Shown here: positions 46,945 to 52,811 of the stretch, piece by piece
How the letters are laid out: every line of letters starts with the position of its first letter
How positions within the stretch are numbered: position 1 is the first letter of the stretch
DNA from: Gordonia amarae NBRC 15530
GTDB taxonomy: Bacteria > Actinomycetota > Actinomycetes > Mycobacteriales > Mycobacteriaceae
DNA length: 56,180 nucleotides
Assembly (NCBI RefSeq): GCF_000241345.1
Contig: NZ_BAED01000015.1
Span: 1-56,180 of the forward strand
Direction: 5' to 3'
Made by a program: the position numbers and the translations under genes
Notes under the pieces: generated by a model
Told to the model about the DNA's origin: nothing
The model's database searches: none
Seen by the model: the letters and a program-made list of their open reading frames with translations, nothing else

Positions 46945-47397
46945 TCAGGCAGCGACGACGGTGAGCTGAACCTTCGCGGTGACGGTCGGGTGCAGCTTGA
47001 CGGCGATCGGGTAGTTTCCGGTGGCCTTGATGTGGGCCTTCGGAAGCTCCAGGTTGCGCTTGTCGACGGCGGGGCCGCCGGCCGACTTGATGGCGCCGGC
47101 GACGTCGGCCGCGGTGACCGAGCCGAACAGCTTGCCCGAGTCGTGGGTCTTCACGGTCAGCGAGACGTTCTCGAGGCCTTCGAGGGCCTGCTTGATCTCG
47201 TTGGCGTGCTCCACGCCGCGGACCTCGCGGGCGGACTGGACGCGACGGATGTCGTCGACCTGCTTCTGGGCGCCACGGGTGGCCTTGATGGCCAGGCCGC
47301 GGGGCAGCAGGTAGTTGCGGCCGTAGCCGTCCTTGACCTCAACGGTGTCGCCTGCTTCGCCGAGGTTCTCCACGGCGGCGGTGAGGATGAGTTTCAT
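46945..47397 (-). CDS. rplI: Ribosomal protein bL9
   Basis: The 150-residue protein has the L9 N-terminal domain ([37 protein letters not shown]), the long connecting helix and the C-terminal domain ([17 protein letters not shown]). It binds 23S rRNA at the base of the L1 stalk. It is the last gene of the rpsF-ssb-rpsR-rplI set, 14 bp after rpsR, and ends at a strong terminator. Confidence 0.98.
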   Translation of the reverse strand: MKLILTAAVENLGEAGDTVEVKDGYGRNYLLPRGLAIKATRGAQKQVDDIRRVQSAREVRGVEHANEIKQALEGLENVSLTVKTHDSGKLFGSVTAADVAGAIKSAGGPAVDKRNLELPKAHIKATGNYPIAVKLHPTVTAKVQLTVVAA

Positions 47398-47411
47398 GTC
47401 AGTCCTCCCGC

Positions 47412-47666
47412 TTATCGGCTGGTCGAGGTGAAGGGCAGCAGGGCCACCTCACGCGAGTTCTTCACTGCCACGGCGACGTCGCGCTGGTGCTGCACGCAGT
47501 TGCCGGTCACCCGCCGCGAACGGATCTTGCCGCGGTCGGACAGGAAACGACGCAGCAGCGCGGTGTCCTTGTAGTCGATGGCAGTCTTCTTGTCCTTGCA
47601 GAAGGTGCACGCCTTGGTCTTGGTGACCTTTTCGACGCGGACCTTCCGGCCTTTTTGCTTAGCCAA
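47412..47666 (-). CDS. rpsR: Ribosomal protein bS18, zinc-binding (C+) form
   Basis: The 84-residue protein carries Cys20 and Cys23 (ACTFCKDKK) and Cys57 with His60 (GNCVQHQ), which is the zinc-type C+ pattern. Many actinobacteria keep a second cysteine-free rpsR copy used in zinc shortage; this one is the housekeeping form. It pairs with S6 (rpsF) on the 30S platform. It lies between ssb and rplI. Confidence 0.97.
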   Translation of the reverse strand: MAKQKGRKVRVEKVTKTKACTFCKDKKTAIDYKDTALLRRFLSDRGKIRSRRVTGNCVQHQRDVAVAVKNSREVALLPFTSTSR

Positions 47667-47725
47667 TGGATGCTCCAGTTATGCATTGCGGGTGAGCCGG
47701 GCAGTGCGCCGGCGCCCGCCGAATA

Positions 47726-48235
47726 TCAGAAGGGGGGTTCGTCGTCCCCGCCGCCGAACGACGATCCGCTCGCAGGGGCCGAGCCCCACGGATCGTCGGC
47801 CACCGGCTGGCTGGATCCGCCGCGGCTTCCGCCGGACGGGGATCCGAAACCACCGCCGCCGCCGCTGCCGCGCGAGGCCCTGTTGACCTTCGCGGTGGCG
47901 TACCGCAACGAGGGACCGATCTCATCGACCTCGAGTTCGACGACTGTGCGCTTCTCACCCTCGCGGGTTTCGTAGGAGCGCTGCTTGAGCCGTCCCTGCA
48001 CGATGACTCGGGTGCCCTTGACCAGGCTTTCGGTGACGTTCTCCGCCGCCTCGCGCCAGATGTTGCAGCGGAGGAACAGCGCTTCGCCGTCCTTCCACTC
48101 GTTCGTCTGACGGTCGAAGGTGCGCGGTGTGGATGCCACCGTGAAGTTGGCAACTGCCGCGCCGGACGGTGTGAACCGCAGTTCCGGGTCGGCGGTCAGG
48201 TTGCCGATGACGGTGATGACCGTGTCGCCTGCCAT
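47726..48235 (-). CDS. ssb: Single-stranded DNA-binding protein
   Basis: The 169-residue protein has the OB fold ([51 protein letters not shown] followed by RVIVQGRL). A glycine/serine-rich linker from about residue 120 ends in the acidic tip DDEPPF that binds partner proteins. ATG 48235 is the start. The 138-bp gap upstream contains a hairpin after rpsF, so ssb may have its own promoter. Confidence 0.98.
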   Translation of the reverse strand: MAGDTVITVIGNLTADPELRFTPSGAAVANFTVASTPRTFDRQTNEWKDGEALFLRCNIWREAAENVTESLVKGTRVIVQGRLKQRSYETREGEKRTVVELEVDEIGPSLRYATAKVNRASRGSGGGGGFGSPSGGSRGGSSQPVADDPWGSAPASGSSFGGGDDEPPF

Positions 48236-48341
48236 GGGAGTCCCCTCGTGTCGTGAGTGTGCACTCGAAGGTCGAGCCGCACCTGGTTCTGTGTGAAGTT
48301 GCTCTCCACCCTAGAGCCGGGTGACGACAATCCGGGTTTTA

Positions 48342-48367
48342 TCGGGCGGTTGTCCACAACCGCCCGA
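48342..48367 (-). terminator. Hairpin just downstream of rpsF
   Basis: TCGGGCGGTTGT (48342-48353) and ACAACCGCCCGA (48356-48367) form a perfect 12-bp stem with a 2-nt loop, 6 bp after the rpsF stop on the minus strand. No U-run follows (TAAAACCC). It may stop part of the transcription between rpsF and ssb, or act as an mRNA stabiliser. Confidence 0.55.
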
Positions 48368-48373
48368 GCCGGA

Positions 48374-48655
48374 TTACTTGCGCAGAACCTTGGTCCGCAG
48401 CACCGAGTCGTTCAGCTTGAGCTGACGATCGAGCTCGTTGACGGTGGCGGGTTCGGCGTTGAGATCGATGACGGCGTAGATGCCCTCGCTGTGCTTGGCG
48501 ATCTCGTAGGCAAGACGGCGCTTGCCCCAGATGTCGACGTTGTCAACCTTTCCGCCGTCGTTGCGAACAACGTTGAGGAAGGTATCGAGTGAAGGGGCGA
48601 CGGTGCGCTCGTCCAGACTGGGATCGAGGATGACCATCAATTCGTAGTGACGCAT
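48374..48655 (-). CDS. rpsF: Ribosomal protein bS6
   Basis: The 93-residue protein has the S6 ferredoxin-like fold: [40 protein letters not shown] and the C-terminal [13 protein letters not shown]. It pairs with S18 on the 30S platform. The start has an ideal AGGAGGTGAT ribosome site. A palindrome in the leader may be an S6:S18 autoregulatory site. The operon is on the minus strand here, whereas ponA and dnaB are on the plus strand. Confidence 0.97.
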   Translation of the reverse strand: MRHYELMVILDPSLDERTVAPSLDTFLNVVRNDGGKVDNVDIWGKRRLAYEIAKHSEGIYAVIDLNAEPATVNELDRQLKLNDSVLRTKVLRK

Positions 48656-48675
48656 ATGACCACATCACCTCCTAT

Positions 48676-48710
48676 GGGCTAGGTCGGCCACGGACTGTCC
48701 GTGGCAGGAG
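48676..48710 (-). promoter_or_regulatory. Candidate rpsF leader hairpin (S6:S18-type)
   Basis: CCACGGAC T GTCCGTGG (48688-48704) is a perfect 8-bp palindrome with a 1-nt centre, 15 bp upstream of the ribosome site of rpsF. On the mRNA the stem is followed by CCGACC. Known S6:S18 leaders have a hairpin with a nearby CCG that imitates the rRNA site. The match here is partial and only suggestive. Confidence 0.3.
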
Positions 48711-48793
48711 GGTCGCCTGCGTCGGCAACCGCTCCAAGATACACGTTCGCCCCCTGACCGGCGAAATCATGCGATCCCTGACCTGCGACAGAG

Positions 48794-49300
48794 CTAGTCG
48801 TCGTGGGGGACCGGTTCCCCGTATCCCGGGTCGGCCAGCAACACCGCCGACAGTTCCTCGAGTGCCTGTCGCGCATAGCCGTGCCAGAACCGGGCGACCA
48901 TCGGGAACGCGTACGCCGCCGCCTTGGAGCGGGGATGGAGCCGCCACTGCCAGGTGATCTCGGTACCGGTGCCGACGCTCTTGAACGACCACCGCCCGCC
49001 GATGTGGGAGATCAGCGCCGACAGCGGCCCGGTGATGTCGGTGAGCTGATACGAGAAGGAGTACGGCGCGTCGACGTCGACGAGTTCCTCGCGCATTGTG
49101 CCGCCGCCCACCTGGGTGATGGTCCGGGTCTGCCCGATATGTCCCCAGGGTTCCGTGTTGGAGGTGGATTTCACCGGGGCGATGGGCCCGTACCAGCGGC
49201 GGAAGATCGACGGCTGCGGTGCGGGCAGTGTGTGCTGAAACGCGGTCACGATGTCGACGGGTACCGCGCGGGAACTGCTCAGGACCAAGGGTTGAGCCAT
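48794..49300 (-). CDS. SRPBCC (START-like) family protein
   Basis: The 168-residue protein has the SRPBCC pattern: SSSRAVPVDIVTAFQHTLPA at the start, RRWYGPIAPV, PYSFSYQLTD in the middle and TEITWQWRLHPRS before the long C-terminal helix (PMVARFWHGYARQALEELSA). Such proteins bind hydrophobic ligands in a deep pocket; the ligand is unknown. The ATG is at 49300; the open frame upstream to 50632 is antisense to the second GT87 gene. It is upstream of rpsF on the same strand, with a 138-bp gap, and divergent from the GT87 gene at 49481. Confidence 0.75.
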   Translation of the reverse strand: MAQPLVLSSSRAVPVDIVTAFQHTLPAPQPSIFRRWYGPIAPVKSTSNTEPWGHIGQTRTITQVGGGTMREELVDVDAPYSFSYQLTDITGPLSALISHIGGRWSFKSVGTGTEITWQWRLHPRSKAAAYAFPMVARFWHGYARQALEELSAVLLADPGYGEPVPHDD

Positions 49301-49480
49301 ATCCGACACCCTAGCCCGGTACGGGGGATTCGGAGCTGATTCCGGAGCGCGGGTGGCGCGTCGCTCTCGGACATACCCGCAGGTCCGGGCCGTGTCGACG
49401 CCCCGCGCCACGGCGCGTCGCCGCCACCACAGCGTGGGCGGACTGCCCGCGCCGGCGGGCCACCACTTACCCTGTAGCGC

Positions 49481-51148
49481 ATGCTCGACGTGAGCTTCCA
49501 ACCTGTTCTGCGAGTCGGGCGCACTTCGTTGTCGCGTCGCGGCGACACCGCCGTCATCGTGGTGGTGTCGCTGCTGCTGACCTCGCTGCTGATGTATTGG
49601 TCGTACCTGGTCAAGATCAAATGCGGCGGTCCGCCGTTCCTGGAGGGCGGCCGCAGTTCGCACTGGCCGGTCGGCGACCCCGACGCCGTCATCCCGTGCT
49701 ACTCGGACCTGATGTTCCTGTGGAAGGGACGCGGGATCGATGAGCACATCTTCCCGTACATCCACGGCGGCATCAACGCCGACGGCAAGCTGTTCGGCGG
49801 TGTCGTCGAGTATCCGGTGCTGTCGGGGATGATGATGTGGCTCGGCGCGATCGGCGCCCACACCGACACCGAATTCTTCCAGCATTCGGTGTGGCTGCTG
49901 ATCCCGTTCAGTTTCGCCATCACCGTGCTCCTGGCCCTCCTGGTCCGCTGGTGGGTCCTGTTCTGGGCCGCCACACCGCCTTTGGTGCTGTACTCGTTCC
50001 ACAACTGGGAATTGCCGGTCACCGCAACGGCTGTCGCGGCAGTCGCCGTGATGGCCTGGGGCGCCGGCGTCAGCCCGAAAACCGGGCGACGACGATTGTC
50101 GTTGCGCACCAGCGCAATCCTCGCCTCGATCCTGTTGGCCCTCGGCTTCTGCCTCAAGATCTACCCCGGCCTGTTCGTCCTCCCGCTCGCCCTCTACGTC
50201 CTCACCCGTGGCGAGGCCGAAGCCGACGACGCCCACCTCCGCGACACTCCCACTGTCGACGGTGTCCCACCCCGTGCCGCTTCCACCGGCGAGGGTGCCG
50301 AACCTCGCGCGGCTTCTTCGGTTGAGGGTGTCACCCCTCGCGCGGCGTCTTCGGGCGAGGGTGTCACCCCTCGCCGGTTGAGGTGCGAGGAGCGCAAGCG
50401 ACGAGCCTCGAAACCCGGTGAGACGACATCGAACCAGGCCACCCCGAACACCGATCCGCTGGACTGGTTCGGTGCCGCCTGGGTCGCCGCCGCCGCGGGC
50501 ATCACGGTGATCGTCGTCCAACTTCCGTTCATGATCCTGGGCTTCGACGGCTGGAAGGCCGCCCTGTCGTTTCAGGGCCAACGCAAGGCCGACGTCGACA
50601 CCAACTCGATCTGGTACTGGGGTCTGCGGCATTTCACGGACGGCCAGAACAGCACCTACAACAGCCTGGTCGGCGTCCTGTCACCGCTGCTGATCCTGGC
50701 CGCGTTCGCCCTCTCGATCCACCTGGGCCGCCGCTATTACGAGCGCCTCGGAACCTTCCCCTGGATCGGTGTCGCGGCGTCGATGCTGGCCGGTTTCATG
50801 CTGTTCCACAAGGTGCATTCACCGCAGTACACGCTGTGGATCCTGCCATTCTTCGTGCTATTGCAGATCCGGTGGCCTGTCATCGTCGCGTATCTGGTCG
50901 CCGACTTCGTCTTGGATACCACCATCTTCCGGCTGTTCGGCATCTACACGTCGGGTTCGGATATGAAGTGGTGGGTGGTCGGCGGCGTCAACTTCGGTGT
51001 GTGGGTGCACGCGGTGGTGCTCTCGTACCTGATCTTTGCTTTCGTCAAATCCCCGCCCCGCGAACCCCTACGCTCAATGCTCACTCCGAAATCTGCTGAC
51101 AGCTCCGTCGGCGTGCTGTCGCAGGGCCGGTCGGGAGTTCCGGGCTGA
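49481..51148 (+). CDS. GT87 (DUF2029) glycosyltransferase-like membrane protein with a repeat-derived insertion
   Basis: The 555-residue protein is a paralogue of the GT87 protein at 43223 (shared block KVHSPQYTLWILPFFVLL versus KVWSPQYSLWLVPLAVL). It has about ten membrane helices and a first outside loop with PCYSDLMFLWKGRGIDEHIF. Residues about 247-325, between two membrane segments, are not GT87-like. They contain four 11-residue repeats (GVTPRAAS type) from a 33-bp tandem repeat and then a basic peptide (RRLRCEERKRRASKP) read from one arm of the palindromic repeat family. The frame stays open, so the insert lies in a loop that tolerates it. Substrate unknown. Confidence 0.75.
   Translation: MLDVSFQPVLRVGRTSLSRRGDTAVIVVVSLLLTSLLMYWSYLVKIKCGGPPFLEGGRSSHWPVGDPDAVIPCYSDLMFLWKGRGIDEHIFPYIHGGINADGKLFGGVVEYPVLSGMMMWLGAIGAHTDTEFFQHSVWLLIPFSFAITVLLALLVRWWVLFWAATPPLVLYSFHNWELPVTATAVAAVAVMAWGAGVSPKTGRRRLSLRTSAILASILLALGFCLKIYPGLFVLPLALYVLTRGEAEADDAHLRDTPTVDGVPPRAASTGEGAEPRAASSVEGVTPRAASSGEGVTPRRLRCEERKRRASKPGETTSNQATPNTDPLDWFGAAWVAAAAGITVIVVQLPFMILGFDGWKAALSFQGQRKADVDTNSIWYWGLRHFTDGQNSTYNSLVGVLSPLLILAAFALSIHLGRRYYERLGTFPWIGVAASMLAGFMLFHKVHSPQYTLWILPFFVLLQIRWPVIVAYLVADFVLDTTIFRLFGIYTSGSDMKWWVVGGVNFGVWVHAVVLSYLIFAFVKSPPREPLRSMLTPKSADSSVGVLSQGRSGVPG
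50252..50424. repeat. 33-bp tandem repeat and a palindromic-repeat arm inside the GT87 gene
   Basis: Units of 33 bp start at 50252, 50285, 50318 and 50351 (the last truncated). They encode (T/S)(V/G)(D/E)GVxPRAAS-type units. From 50376, GGTTGAGGTGCGAGGAGCGC runs to CCTCGAAACCC at about 50415 and GGTGAGACGACA, the left arm and loop start of the palindromic repeat. CCCCTCGCC just before it is also the outer edge seen in other copies. All are in frame with the gene. Confidence 0.85.
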
Positions 51149-51164
51149 CCGGCCCGATTCGTTG

Positions 51165-51180
51165 TCGCCCAAAGGGGCGA
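51165..51180 (+). terminator. Short hairpin after the second GT87 gene
   Basis: TCGCCC AAAG GGGCGA forms a 6-bp stem with a 4-nt loop, 16 bp after the stop at 51148. No U-run follows, so it is a weak candidate. Confidence 0.35.
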
Positions 51181-51216
51181 TCCCGAAATGTATGCGGCGT
51201 TGATAGATTCGCACGC

Positions 51217-51687
51217 ATGACTGAATATCGGAAATTGCGGACATCCCATTGGCGTGCATATGGTGCGGTTGCTGTATCGACGATCGCCCTGGCCGGTGGA
51301 ATGGTGATCGGGGCCGGTGAGGCTGCAGCGGCCGAGTCCATCACGGGAGAGGTCGGCTGTATCAACAGCACCGTGACCGGTGTCTGGGTGCAAGGGGCGT
51401 CGAGCACATCAGGTTGGGCGAAGTGGAGTGTCCCGATCGTGCTCGGGGGCCATTCGAAGGCGAATTTCAGTTACACCCTCAACAAGGGCGGTAATTACCA
51501 GGTCCACGTCGGATGCGGTGGTACTTCGAAATCGTGGAAGGTCAGTGCCAAATCCGGGTGGGTGTCCGGATCGGGAAAGAAGTTCCGGTGCAACGATATC
51601 TCTCCCGCACTGCAAGCGGCCGGTATCGCTGTTCTGAAGAAGAACCTCACGCAGGGTATCGCTTATCAGACCTGTAAGGTCGTGTAA
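51217..51687 (+). CDS. Small secreted protein of unknown family
   Basis: The 156-residue protein has a signal peptide (basic RKLRTSHWR, hydrophobic AYGAVAVSTIALAGGMVIGA, AAAA cleavage region). The mature part has about 110 residues with four cysteines (VGCINS, VGCGGT, FRCNDI, TCKVV) and glycine/serine-rich beta-like strands (GGNYQVHVGCGGTSKSWKVS). I do not recognise the family. Base use appears lower in G+C than in the neighbours, which suggests transfer or weak expression constraint. The ATG is at 51217. Confidence 0.6.
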   Translation: MTEYRKLRTSHWRAYGAVAVSTIALAGGMVIGAGEAAAAESITGEVGCINSTVTGVWVQGASSTSGWAKWSVPIVLGGHSKANFSYTLNKGGNYQVHVGCGGTSKSWKVSAKSGWVSGSGKKFRCNDISPALQAAGIAVLKKNLTQGIAYQTCKVV

Positions 51688-51728
51688 CCAACAGAGAACG
51701 AAGTGGGCGGTGGGCCGGAAGGACGTCG

Positions 51729-52352
51729 ATGAGCAGTTGGTTGGGTGTCGTGGATCTGACAGCGGGGCAAATAACCTTGCGCCCACTGCGATTGGATGAC
51801 ACCCGGCAACTCGCCGATGTCGTCGACGACCCGGAGCCCTACCGCTGGACCAGCGGCGTCCCCGCCGACGTCGAATCGGCCCGGCAGTGGATCGAGAAGG
51901 CGCTCGCCGATCCGGAACGCCGGGTCGCGTATGCGGTCGTCGACAACGCCACCGGCCGGCTCCTCGGCACCACCAGTTTCTACGAGATCGACCAGGCCAA
52001 CCTGTCGACGTCGATCGGCTACACCTACTACGCCACCGACGCGCAGGGTACGACGGTCAACCCGACCGCCAAATATCTCCTTCTCAGGCACGCGTTCGAG
52101 GAGTGCGGTGCGGTGCGCGTGGTGTGGCACACCCACGAGTCGAACGCGCAGTCGCGGGCGGCGATCGCCAAACTCGGTGCGACGTTCGAGGGGCTGCTGC
52201 GCAAGCACAGAAGACACGGAACCGGGGCAGGGGCGAGCGCAGCGACGGGGGCCACGACGGGCTGGCGGACGACTGCCCAGTACGCGATGACCGACGACGA
52301 CTGGCCGGCGGCCCGTGCGGTGCTGCTGGGCCGGATCAACGGTTCGTCGTAG
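51729..52352 (+). CDS. GNAT family N-acetyltransferase (RimJ/RimL-like)
   Basis: The 207-residue protein has the RimJ-type GNAT pattern: ITLRPLRLDDTRQLADVVDD, RVAYAVVDNATGRLLGTTSF followed by YEIDQ, a conserved aromatic region near TYYATDAQGTTVNPTAKYLL and the late block VVWHTHESNAQSRAAIAKLG. It would transfer an acetyl group from acetyl-CoA to an amine or protein N-terminus; the acceptor is unknown. An alanine/threonine/glycine-rich insert (GTGAGASAATGATTG) occurs near residue 165. Confidence 0.8.
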   Translation: MSSWLGVVDLTAGQITLRPLRLDDTRQLADVVDDPEPYRWTSGVPADVESARQWIEKALADPERRVAYAVVDNATGRLLGTTSFYEIDQANLSTSIGYTYYATDAQGTTVNPTAKYLLLRHAFEECGAVRVVWHTHESNAQSRAAIAKLGATFEGLLRKHRRHGTGAGASAATGATTGWRTTAQYAMTDDDWPAARAVLLGRINGSS

Positions 52353-52811
52353 CCGTCCGGGCACCTGTGCATGGTCTCCGTCGTATGTTCACCTGCCGGT
52401 CGCTCTCGTGTGGTTGTCCAGACCGGTGGATGACACGCCCGACGTGACTATCCCGACACGCCGCACGATCGAGAATTTTCTGTTGTGGAAACTTGCCAGT
52501 GCTCTGACCTGCTGTTACAGCGGTATCCACCGCCAAATTCCCCAGGCTTTCCCCATTGTGTGCACAACGATCCCGGTCGTCTACACAGAAACTCCACAAG
52601 CAGTCAACAACTCTGTCCACAGGCCCGGTTGAGAGCGCTGCGCCATAGGGCCTAATGTCTCCCGCAGTGTTTCGGCGGACCGGGGTGCGATCGATCAGGG
52701 GAGGATCGGGAGAGCCGCGCGGTACGTCGCGACACGAACCTTCCGGTGCATGCCGGTACGGTCGGGACAGGTCGGATGCGAGTTCGGCAGGCAGTACTGA
52801 GGGGTTGACAC
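52353..52811. other. 459-bp gap upstream of dnaB, no gene seen
   Basis: No coding region is convincing here. The part from about 52440 to 52620 is poorer in G+C and contains several DnaA-box-like or TCCACA-type sites: TGTGGAAA near 52485, TTGTGTGCACAA at 52556-52567 and CTGTCCACA near 52614. None matches the TTATCCACA or TTGTCCACA consensus fully. It probably holds the dnaB promoter. Confidence 0.4.

Noticed and set aside
48794..50632. Long 612-codon minus-strand frame
   Set aside because: Only its last 168 codons (SRPBCC) are real; the rest is antisense to the GT87 gene and reads through the repeat.
52440..52620. Possible replication origin with DnaA boxes upstream of dnaB
   Set aside because: No site matches the consensus fully and neither dnaA nor dnaN is nearby; oriC in this group lies between those genes.
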